A DNA stretch of 64,000 nt, taken from positions 1 to 64,000 of the forward strand of contig JAFAAS010000018.1 in NCBI GenBank assembly GCA_023426435.1, in the 5' to 3' direction. A program made the translations under genes and the position numbers. The first letter of the stretch is position 1. Each line of letters starts with the position of its first letter. Origin of the DNA: Verrucomicrobiota bacterium (lineage in GTDB: Bacteria; Verrucomicrobiota; Verrucomicrobiia; Opitutales; Opitutaceae). Below, piece by piece: positions 21,496-32,300 of this stretch. A model generated the notes under the pieces. That model was not told the DNA's origin, ran no database searches, and worked only from the letters and a program-made list of their open reading frames with translations.

Positions 21496-23232
21496 TCACG
21501 GCACGAAGCGAATCGCGTCCGCGCAGGCGCGGTTCCCGTCGTTGGTGTTGGCGTCGATGACGACACTCGAACTGCTGTTCAATGTATGCCGTCCGAGGTG
21601 CACCCACGCGCCACCGCCAGTCTTCTGATTGACCGTGTAGTTCGTGTTGCCGCTCGCGTGATTGACGGTGTAGCGCACGCCGCTCGAGAGCCACGTCCAG
21701 TTCGTCGCGTAGCGCACATACACATCATACGAGCCGGCGAGATTCGGGCTGTAACGCGCCGTCGCGACACCATGGATCGACTGGTCATTGAAGGTGCGGA
21801 AATTCGCTCCGTGGTATCCGCCGCCGAGCGTTACGTTCCACCACGCGCCGATGAACGTCACCAACGACGAATCGTTGTCGACGATCACTTCGTTCGCGAC
21901 GACTGGGGTAAATCGAACGGCGTCCGCGCACGCCCGCTGGCCGTCGCCTGTGTTGCCATCGACGACGACCGTCGAGTTGGCGTTTAACGTGTGCCGACCG
22001 AGCAACACCCACGTGCCGCCGCCGCTCTGCTGGTTCACCGGATACACCGCGCTGCCGCTCGCGTGATTCACCGTGTAGCGAACGCTGTTCGACGGCGTCG
22101 TCCAGCCGCTCGAATAGCGCACGTAAACATCATAAGTCCCGTTCGCAGTCGCAGGTGCGTAGGTGGCCGTCGCCACGCCGTAGCTTGCCTGATCGCTCAC
22201 CGTGCGGAAATCAGCGCCCTGGAATCCGCTCCCCTCGGAGCGGTTCACCCACGCGCCGGTGTAGCTGAACTGCGGGTCGAGGTTGTCGATCAGGATTTCG
22301 CCCGGATCCGTCCAGCGCATGCGACAGAGCCACACGCCGTCGTTGTTGTATCCGGCGACAAAATACTCGCCGTTGTGCTCGATCACCTCCGGCGCGTAAT
22401 AGCCGTCGAATGAACCCGGCGTCATCTTGATGATCGGCTCGCCGTCGAAATCCATCGGATCCGCCGACGCCCACACGCTCATCTGCAGCCATTGGTAGTA
22501 GAGCCCGTTGCGCCACATCACGAACGGACTCTCCGGATTCACCACAGCGTTGACCGCGCTCAATCCGCTCCATGGGCCTTCGAGCACCGCGGCAGTGCGG
22601 GCGGCAACGTAGGCCGATGCGCCGCCCGTGCCGTTTTGCAGGAAGTAGGCATACCAGAGCCCGTCCACGCTGCGGTTATCGAGGATCATCGTGTCGCGCG
22701 ACATCGCGTAGAACGTAATGTCGCCGTCGAGGTCGTAATGCTGCGTGAAGTTCTTCCCGTCGGTGCTGATCAGGCAGTGCGCGCCGCCGCTGTTGTGAAA
22801 CATATACCAGAGATTTCCGACGCGGAAACAGTGCGGCGCCTGCAATCTCCCCTGCGTGTAGCCCGGCGGACTCATGTCGGTCGTCCAAAAGATTCCCTGC
22901 GGCGTCCAATCCGCGCTTGTGAGACTCGTCGACTCCCAGCGATAGAAGAGCCGCGTGCTGCCGGGATAGGTCGTGTCGGCGATGCACGCAACCAGCTGCC
23001 AGGTGCCATCGGCGGCCTGATAGATCGTGAAGTCCTTCGTCATGTGAACGCCCAGATTGTTGTAGGGGCTCACATCCGGCCCGCGCGGCGCAATGCGCCA
23101 CCAGCCGCCGTCAAGTCGCGGGACTTCGAGCGCGAACGAAACCGAGCAGAGGAAAACGAACAAAGATGCCAACGCGGTCCTTCCGCCCAAGACCGAGCGG
23201 CGACGAAAGTAAAACCAACCATTTGTAAGCAT
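21496..23232 (-). CDS. Secreted GH43/32-like propeller protein with two golvesin-like domains, 578 aa
   Basis: A signal peptide (about 15-35) leads into LDGGWWRIAPRGPDVSPYNN and a five-bladed-propeller-like region with blade motifs DGTWQLVACIAD, NLWYMFHNSGGAHC, GLWYAYFLQNGTG and GEYFVAGYNNDGVW. Two tandem domains follow (about 335-455 and 460-578): each starts with (I/V)(D/L)xxDxxF...GAW, has VYVRYSSGW, YTVNHASG, VNQxxGGG.WVxLGRHTLN and ends ACADA(V/I)RF, matching golvesin/xanthan-lyase C-terminal-like binding domains. The propeller is paralogous to both halves of the 40189 protein. Catalytic residues and substrate cannot be assigned by eye. It is likely co-transcribed with neighbours downstream of the 23327 gene. 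Confidence 0.72.
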   Translation of the reverse strand: MLTNGWFYFRRRSVLGGRTALASLFVFLCSVSFALEVPRLDGGWWRIAPRGPDVSPYNNLGVHMTKDFTIYQAADGTWQLVACIADTTYPGSTRLFYRWESTSLTSADWTPQGIFWTTDMSPPGYTQGRLQAPHCFRVGNLWYMFHNSGGAHCLISTDGKNFTQHYDLDGDITFYAMSRDTMILDNRSVDGLWYAYFLQNGTGGASAYVAARTAAVLEGPWSGLSAVNAVVNPESPFVMWRNGLYYQWLQMSVWASADPMDFDGEPIIKMTPGSFDGYYAPEVIEHNGEYFVAGYNNDGVWLCRMRWTDPGEILIDNLDPQFSYTGAWVNRSEGSGFQGADFRTVSDQASYGVATATYAPATANGTYDVYVRYSSGWTTPSNSVRYTVNHASGSAVYPVNQQSGGGTWVLLGRHTLNANSTVVVDGNTGDGQRACADAVRFTPVVANEVIVDNDSSLVTFIGAWWNVTLGGGYHGANFRTFNDQSIHGVATARYSPNLAGSYDVYVRYATNWTWLSSGVRYTVNHASGNTNYTVNQKTGGGAWVHLGRHTLNSSSSVVIDANTNDGNRACADAIRFVP

Positions 23233-23326
23233 GGGGATGGTGCAGAGGCTGGTTGAAGCTCATCGGAAGGTTTTCTCCGCTGGAAAGCAGCACGCCGGCC
23301 GCGAAGGGCCGGCGTGCGCGTGAGGG

Positions 23327-26300
23327 TTACTCGCTGTCCGGTTGGACCAACGCGCCCTGGCCGTTGATCACCAATCGATCGCTGATCACTTGTCCGTTCA
23401 ACGTGCTGTTGCCGTTGATCGTCACAGTGCCGGACGGCGCTTCGACTTGGCCGTGAAGGTTGACGTTGCCATTCAGCGTCACACCGCCGTTCGCCACCCT
23501 CAACGTGAGCCACTCCGGATGATCGTTCGCACCGACGTTGCCGCTGAACGACACGCCTTGCGCGAGCGTGAGCATGACCGGTCCGACCACCTGCACCGAT
23601 GCGTTTCCGTTCACGACCAGGCCCTGCAGGTTGTAAACCGCCGGTTCCGTCGCGCCCGCCACACCCAGGATGATGCTGCTGTTGCCGTTGATCGTGATCG
23701 TGCCGTAAGTGCCCGCCGGAACCGTGCGCGTGCCGGCGTTGCCGTTCAGCGTCAGATTACGCACCTTGCTCCAGTTGCCGACGTTGTCGCTCGCTTTGTT
23801 GAGCGAGACATTCGTCGTCCCCGTCGGTGCTGGCGGCGCGGATACACTGGGCATCGCAATCGCATCGACACGACGCACCACATGCCGCAGCGCCGCGTTG
23901 CCATTGAGCGTGATGGTGTGATTCGACGGCGAGGCTTCGCCGCTCGCGTCAATCGTGCCGCCGTAAACGGGACGTCCATTCAGTCGCACGGTCGGCGTGC
24001 CGCGGACGAGCAGGTCGCCAGAAACCCACGCGTTGCCATTCAGCGTCGTGCTTTCGGCATTCAACACCTGCACCGATCCGTCGAGTCCGCCATTGAGCGT
24101 CGGCGCGCGACGCACGAGCGCCGTCACCGTGATCCGCAAGGTCTCGATCGCCGCACCGCTGTAGCTCGGCGAATCGATCGTCGCCTCGACTTCATACGTG
24201 CCGGGCAGCGTCGGCGCTTCACTGCCGCCGCCATACGTGATCGTCACCGGCAAGCCCGCAGGCACTGTTGTCACACTGACGGACTTCGGCGTCCCGTCGT
24301 AAGCCTGGCGCAATCCGTGGAACGTGATCGTCGCCGTCGCTTCCGCGATCGTCAGCGTGCCCGTCGCCGAGCCGACATGATTCGGATCGGTCACCACCGC
24401 GTTCACCGTATAGCTGCCGACCTCCGAAGGCGCGGTGCTGCTGCCGTCGTAGGTCAACACGACCGCGAGTCCGGCCGGTGTCGTGGTCGCCGACGCAGCC
24501 TTGGGCGAGCCATCATAGGTATGGCTGAGATTGCCCAACGAAACCACCGCCACCGCCGGCGTGATCGTCAGCGTGCCCGTCGCCGAACCCGTGTAATTCG
24601 GATCGGCAATCGTCGCGACAACTGCATACGTGCCGACATTCGTCGGCGGCGTGCTGCTGCCGTCGTAAGTCACGTCGACATCCAATCCCGTCGGCGCGGT
24701 GGCAACGCTGACTGCGCGCGGCGCACCCGAATAGGTTTGCGAGAGATTGCCCAGCGTCACGCTCGCCTGCCCTGCGTCGATGACGAGCGTGAGCGATTGC
24801 GTGGCTTCGTCCGACGGATCTTCGACGCTGTCGCTATCCGCGACGCGAACCACGACGTTGCTTGTTCCCGCCGCAGTCGGAACGCCCGCGATCACGCCTT
24901 CCGTCGAGAGGGAAAGCCCGTCCGGCAGACTGCCCGACGCGATGCTCCACACGAGCGCACCATTCCCGCCGCTCGCGGAAAGCGTCTGCTCGTAGGCGAC
25001 GCCCACCGTGCCATTGTCGAGCGTGGTCGTGCTGATCGTTGGCGCGGAGTTCGGCGAACCGGCGAGCCGCACCGAACCGAACAACAACGGATTCGACCAC
25101 GCCTGATCGGCGGTGCCGAACCACGCGATCTTGCCGTCGCGCGTGGTGGAGCCCGGCGTGTCGTTGTCGTTGATCATCACTTCAAAGCCGATCACGTCAC
25201 CGGCGGCCGGCGTCACGCCGAGCGTGCTCCACGGGAAGTGGAACTCCGCCGTATAACCACTCGCGGTCGTTTCGCTCGCAACCGTGATGCCCGCGAGCGA
25301 CGGATTTCCGGACGCGGCTTCGAGCGCGCCGTTCCAACGATAGACGTATTGGCCGACGCCGGTTGAGTAGAACGTCTGCTTCGCGTTCGTCGCATCGATG
25401 TAGAGATCGACGCTGTCGAACATCCACTCGTTCGGATTCGAACCGGTGGTATCGGCCACCAGCACGTCATCCGTGACGTCGACAAACACGTAGAGGCCGC
25501 TGGCGTCCCAAGTCGCGCGATACGTCGCACTGAGATCGGCCGGGCCACTCACCGTGCCGAGGCTGACATTGCCCAACGCGTGAGCCGTCGCCGCCGACCA
25601 GGCCTCGTCCGCCCCGACGCCATCGACGACGATCTCGCCGGTGGCGTGCTGAATCGAAATTTCGGATACCGACAAGGTGGCCGTTTCGCTCTGCACGCTG
25701 CCCGCCCCGTTCGAGGCAACCACATGGTAGGTGCTCCCATTCAGGGAGAGGTCGAGATCGCTCAACGTAAGCGTCGCCGCGGTTTCTCCGACGATCGGTT
25801 CGCCGTTGCGATACCACTGATACGTGATCGGCGGAGAACCGATGGCGAGGATCTGCAGCGTGACATTCGCGCCGCTGCCGACCGATGCGCCTTGCGGCTG
25901 CGTCACGATGATCGGCACCGACCCGGTGGCGCTGTCCGGATTCAGCTCAATCCAGTCCGTCAGCGCGCGATGCTTGTAGCTGAGCAGATCGGGATAGCCG
26001 ACCGAAGGCTTGCTGCCAAACGCGCGCAACGGCGACCAGCCTTGAGGATAGTTGTAATGCACGAACACCTCGAAGTAAGGCGCGATCGCGTCGAGGTAGT
26101 GCTTGTAGGCGGAATACATCACCGGATTCCGCGACGCGGCGTCGGCGAAATTCACGATGTGCTGTCCGCCTTCATAAGCGATGAGCGGAATGCCGAGCGG
26201 CGACCAGACATTGTAATGCGTCTGGACGCGATTCATCACCGTCGTGTCGATGTCGTTGATCATTTGATCGAGGATGTCCGGCGCGCCGCCGTTGAGGCTG

Positions 26301-29300
26301 CCCCCGAAGTAGGGAGCGATTGAATACACATCGATCGTGCGACCGGTGGGGTTCGTCACCGGATCCGCGAGCGCGTCGCGGTGGAGCTTCGGGCTCTGCG
26401 ACGCTCCGGCCTGACCAGCGAGAACATAAACGATCTGGTTGTTCGCATCGGCGCCGAAACCCGCGTCGAACGCGGCCTGCAGCTCCAAAGTGCGCTTCAC
26501 GTAGAACCGCGCCCGGGCGAGCGAGGTGTCGTTCTGGCTGTAGGTCTCGGCGACGTTCTGGTGCAAGCCGAGCGCGAGACCTTGATCGCTCGCGTAAATC
26601 GCCTGCGCGAAATCGGCGTTCCAGACTTCGTTCGAATACTCGATGTAGATCTTCCGCTCCGGCTCGAGGTGCTGCTTGATGAGCGCGCCAAGTTGCGTCG
26701 CGTAGGCGTCGTTCACCGCGTGCGGAATCGTGAACCACATGTCGGCATCGAGGATGTTGCAGAGGCGAATCATCCACTCGACCGCCACTCCATGCGCGGC
26801 GCGGATGTTTTCCTCCTGGAAGTTCGGATTCACCGTCTGATTCTGATCGTCGGGCTGTTTCCGCTCCGACCAGTCGACCGTCCAGTTGTTGTTGGTCGCA
26901 ACCCAGTCCATGAAACGCAGGACCTTGAACGGACGAATGTCGTCGAGGAACGCGTCGCTGAACGGGTTGCTGTTTTCGTAGTTCGCCCATTCGGCGGCGA
27001 AGTTCACACCCTCGCGCCACATGCCGGCAGTGTCGCTCCACAGACCTGTGCCCAACTGCATCGATTTCACGGCAGGCTCGCCCGCGCCGGTGGTGAGTTG
27101 AACCGGCGTGCTCGCGGCGGACACGTTACCAAGGCCGTCGGTCGCAGTGATCGTCACCGTGTAAGTCGACTCCGGCGAGAAGCCGTGGAGCGTGATGTCC
27201 GTCGAAGTCGACGTGGTCCAGAACTCGTCGTTCACATAGATCGTGTAGATCGAGACGCCCGAGCCCGCGTCCGTGGACGGCGTCCAGCTCACGTTCGCCG
27301 TGAGGTCGCTCGTCGAGCTCACCGCCACGTTGCTGGGAACGGTCGGAGGATCCGTATCCAAATTTCCCGGAACGCTCGCGAACTCGAACGTGCCCGCGAG
27401 GACCGACGGCGGTCCCGCGACGACGACTTCGGGATAGTCGCTTGAATTCAAGCCGGTGCGCTGAATCAGCGGCGTCCACGCCGTGCCATCGTTCGAACCT
27501 TCGAGGCGAAATGCCGAAGCGAGGATGTAGCTCGGGATTTCGAGCCGCACACCGGTGATGTAAACCGGACCGTTGTTGAAGCGGACGGTCATCTCCTGCG
27601 GATTCACGTTGGCGACGTTGTTCGCGTCGGCGGTGTTGATATACCAATGCGAGTTGACGTTGCGGTCGAAGACGAACGCCGGGCGATCCTGCGCATTGAT
27701 GTTAGCTGTGCTGCTGCTGATCGTGTAATCGGCATTGCCGGTGTTCGAGGTCGGCACCGTGAGCGGCAATTGGTTCTCGCCGGAGAGCAATCGCATCTCG
27801 CGGAGGAAAACGCGTCCGGCATTCGTGCCGCTCGTCACGGCCGAGCCGTCGATCCAAAGTCGGAGGTATTGGTAGGGCTGGGCCACAGGAAGACCGCCCG
27901 AGGAAGAGCTGGAACTCGAGGAGCTTGAACTCGAAGAAGACGAACTCGACGAACTGGAAGAGCTGCTCGAACTCGAGGACGAAGAACTGCTCGAACTCGA
28001 AGACGAGCTGCTTGAGCTGGAGGACGACGAACTCGAGCTGCCACCGGGAGGCGGCGTGAATTCATACGTCGCCTGATCGACGCCGTCGACGAGCGCGAAG
28101 TCGGGCAACGCGTCGTCGTCTTCGACGAGCGTCGTCCAGTTCGCGCCGTCGTTCGATCCGGAGATGCGCAGACCCGTGAGATTGTCGCTCCACGAGGCGC
28201 GCGAGATGCGGACGCCATTGGGCGAGATCGCGGTTTCGCCCAGATCCGCCGTGATGTGAACGGGCAACGGAGTCGTGCCGGAACTGATGAAGAAGAACGT
28301 CTGGTTCGATGCGTTGTTATGATCGAACACGCGCCACGCATTCCCGGGGAACGCGTAGTTGGACGTCACCACCACGCCCGCGGAGTTGTTGGACGTAAGC
28401 GGGGTCGTCGGATAACGCGTGCCGTCCACGAGCCATTCGATTTCGCCGATCTGAAGCTGGCCATTGCCCGCGAGCGCGGTCGCTTCGAAACGCAGGTAGC
28501 GGTAACTCTCCGGTTCCGGCGGCGTGACGATGCCCGGCACATAACCCATCCGCGAGAGATCCATCTGGATGCTGCCGGTCGTGTTCGCGACAAAGTAAAC
28601 GCCGACCGCGTCCACGATCTCGCTCGTCGGCGCGATGGGCGCAGTGAACTCGACGGCGAAGTTGTTGCCGCCATTCGCCGTGAAATCCCATTCCTGCCAG
28701 GTGGTCGCGGTCGTCGGCGCGAGCGGCCAGTCGCTGTCCGCCGTCGCAAACGATTCGACGGAGACGTAATACTTCCCGCCCGCGCGCACGACTTTGTGAA
28801 ACGCGCCTCCGGTGCCGGCGACCACGCGGGTCGACAACTCCAACTGCACGGTGTCGAACATGCCGGCGTCGCTCACCGGCCACAGCGCCACCGCATGAGA
28901 GCGTTTCGCACCCGCGACGGCCGATTGAAAGCGAATCGCTTCGGGCGTGTCGTTGCGCAGCACCAGCGCAAGCACCGTCGAGCCAGGCGCAGGCGAAACA
29001 TCGACGTCCATCACGAATCCGCCAAACGCGGCCGGCGCCGTGGCGCCAAAAGCGAGATCGCTTGTGCTGAAAGCGAGCAGTTCGCGCGTGTCGTTCGCGC
29101 CCGCATTGCCAAGTCCAAGATCGAGATCCGATGACACCGTGCCGTTCACCTGAACGTTGCTCGTCGTGTAGGCATTGAGCGTGCCGTCGAAGACGTGCGT
29201 CACCGTCACCGGCCCGCCACTCGACGAAGACGACGAGCTGCTGCTCGACGAAGAACTGGACGACGACGAACTCGAGGAGCTCGAACTGCTCGAGGACGAT

Positions 29301-32300
29301 GAACTGCTCGAAGACGATGAGGACGAACTGCTGCTGGAGGAGCTCGAGGACGAGGAACTCGACGAAGACGACGTGCCGTCGGAGATCTCGACCGCGTTGA
29401 CGGTGACGTCGCCGGTGCCGGCGATCTTCTGAACCGTCACACCGGAGAGGAAGTTCGCCGGGAGCGAGAATGCGTAGGCACTCGTCGAGGCATTGGAAAC
29501 GGCGCCGGGCGTGTTGATGATTTCAACCAATTCTCCGTCGACCAGAATCGCGAAACTCGCGGCGCCTGAAGTCGAGTAGTTGATCGTCGCCGTGTAGTCG
29601 TCGCCCGCGACGCTGCGCATGAGATAACTCACGCGACGGCCGACGGCGGTGAGGACATTGGTGCCGTTGAACGGACTCACCGACCAGTAATTGGTGCCCG
29701 TGAACGTGAACGGCAGCGTTTGCCCGATGTCGAGCGGACGCGCGTTGTTCGAGAGGCTGGCGTTGTAAAGCGCCATCGCGCGCGGCGTCTGATCCGAGTG
29801 CGTGCTCGGATCGATATGCCCGAAGCGGAAGTCTTGATGCCAGACGTAGGTCGTTTGGAAAACGCCACCGGTCTCCTCGAAGATCTCGTAGCTCTCGATC
29901 ATCTCGGTGTAGAGCCGCGGATCGTAGAACGCCGGCTCCGCGAGCGGATGGGCCGCGGTCGAACCTTGCGGATCGCCGAACGCCGGACCGCCTTCGTAGG
30001 TGACGAACGGGATGCCGTAGGACGCGATCATGCGCGCATTGTTGGTCATCCGCGTCTTGAAGGTTTCGCGGTCCATCTGGCCGGTGGTCCAGACGCTGTC
30101 GATCGTCGCGCCCCCGGCCGCCGCACGGTAGTTGGCCGGACCCGCCCCCCAGAAGAAGTAACTCGGCGCAAGCCCTTCGGACGACGCGTAGTAGCCGCTG
30201 ATGAAGTCGAGCCCATGAACGTCGTCGGTGTTGTTCTGCTTCACCTGATAACACCAGAGCGGGCGCACGCGCGTCATCATCTGGTCGGGAAACACCGCGC
30301 GGAACAAGCGGCTCATTTGCGACGCCCGATACGCGGAGTAACGCAGGCGCAGGTTGCCGCCATTGCTGCTGACCTGTCCCGTGGAGGCGATGAATCCGTC
30401 GTAATTGAGCGGGTGATTCAGATCCGCGGTGACGAGCGCGATGCCGCGATTCGCGACGTAGGTGCTCTGCGGGAACGCGCCGCCCGTATTCCAATTTTCA
30501 TTACTGTATTCGACATAGAGTTTAAGCTCGGGATTGAGCGGCGCCCACACTGGATCCGCCTGCGGCTCCGTGTAGGGGTTCACGCCGTCGCTGCCGTAGC
30601 GGAACATCTGAGCGACCTTCGTGATGTAGTCGTCATCCGCCATCGCGGGGAGGCAGATGTAGGCGTCGGTCATCGTCGCATTCGCGATGGCGATGACGTA
30701 TTCCCACGCGACGCCCGTCTCGCGCATGTTGGAGCCGGCAACGCTGTAGGAGATCCGGCGATTCTGGAACTTGTCCGGCAGCCGGCGATCGCTCCACGCG
30801 ATCTCCGGATTCGCGTTGATGTTGCTCGGATCCATGTAGCGGATGATGTCGAGCCGCGCGAGCTGGTCGCGCATGACGCGATCGACCACTTCGCCGGGCG
30901 CGTGCGATTCCGTCGCGCCGGGAGCGATGGGGCGCATCAGCTTCACGTTGCGCACGCCGCCATTTGTATTCGTGAGGCTCATACGGAGTTCCGTGGTCGG
31001 GGCGATGAGCGAGAGGGTGACGACGGACGAATCGGTGTTCGCATCGTAAACATTGCTCTGCACGACCATCGCCGGACTCGTGAACGCAACCGTCGCCTGC
31101 CCTTCAAAAGTCAGCGTGTAGGTGCCGAGACGCGGGTTGGGTTGATTGTGCCAGAGCCAGATCCGCGCATCGGCGGTCGGCCATCCGTCGGCGTCGACGG
31201 GAACCGGATCCTCGGTGCTCAACTGCGCCCAGATGCGAATGCCCGCGGTGTTTTGAAGCGCGTCGGCGAGAATCGGGGGCAGCCAGTCGCGCACCCAGTG
31301 GAGATTCGTCGCGGCAATGCGCGGCAGTCCGGTTTCGGGCGTCGGCGCGGGGAGCGGAACGACATTGACCGTCGCTTCGTCCGTGAAACCGCCGTCGTCC
31401 GAGGTCACGCGGATCGTCGCGCTGCCGGTGGCTACGCCCGTGACACGACCGTCCTCGGTCACGGTTGCCACGCTCGGGTTCAAGCTCGTCCAGGTCACGT
31501 TCTTGTTGGCGGCGGCCTCGGGTTCCACCGTGACCGCGAACGGAACGGTTTGCCCGACGATCACATCGCGCGAGTCCGGCAAAATCGTCACACTCGTGAC
31601 CAGCGCCGGAACTACCTCAATGGCGGCTTGCGCGGTGAAATTCCCCTCCTCCGTCGTCACCGTGATCGTGGCGGAACCGACGGCGAGGGCGGTGACCAGG
31701 CCGTTGGCGTCGACCGTCGCAACCTCTTCGTCGGAACTCGACCACGTGACGTTCTTGTTGATTGAACTGCCGGGCTGGACCTCGGCGGTGAGTTGTCCGG
31801 TGTAGGAAACCTCGAGCGGAAGTTCGGTCGGCGACACGGTGACGCCCGTGACGGTTGGGAGTGTGACCGTGACGTCGGACGCGGCGGTGAAACCACCGTC
31901 CTCCGTCGTAACGGTGATCGCAGCCGTTCCAACGGCGACGGCGGTGACGGTGCCGGACGCGTCGACGGTGGCGACGTTTTCATCGGAACTGCTCCACGTG
32001 ACGTTCTTGTTCCGGGCGCTCTCCGGCACGATCTGCGCTTCGAGGATCCGCGAGTTTCCGGGCAACAGGAAGAACTCGGTCGGGGTCACGCTTACATCGG
32101 ACACGGCCGAGGACGCCCACCCCATGCGCGAGATGTCGTGCACGATCGCACTGTTCGAAGTCGCGACAAAATAGACCCCGATTGCGTCGACCGTCGCCGC
32201 CGTGGGCGCAACCGGCGACGAGAACGTCACGGCGAAATTATTGCCGCCATTCGCCGTGAAATCCCACGGCTGCCATGTCGTGTTCGCCGTGGAGGAAAGA

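Noticed and set aside
23342..25366. A 674-codon plus-strand open frame antisense to the giant gene
   Set aside because: The minus-strand protein has recognisable MBG, CBM9-like and LNGN repeats over the same bases. The plus frame is Arg/Val/His-rich shadow.
29175..29432. An 85-codon acidic Glu/Leu/Asp plus-strand frame
   Set aside because: It is the antisense reading of the poly-Ser linker of the giant protein. The serine codons on the minus strand are mixed and lie within a continuous domain series.
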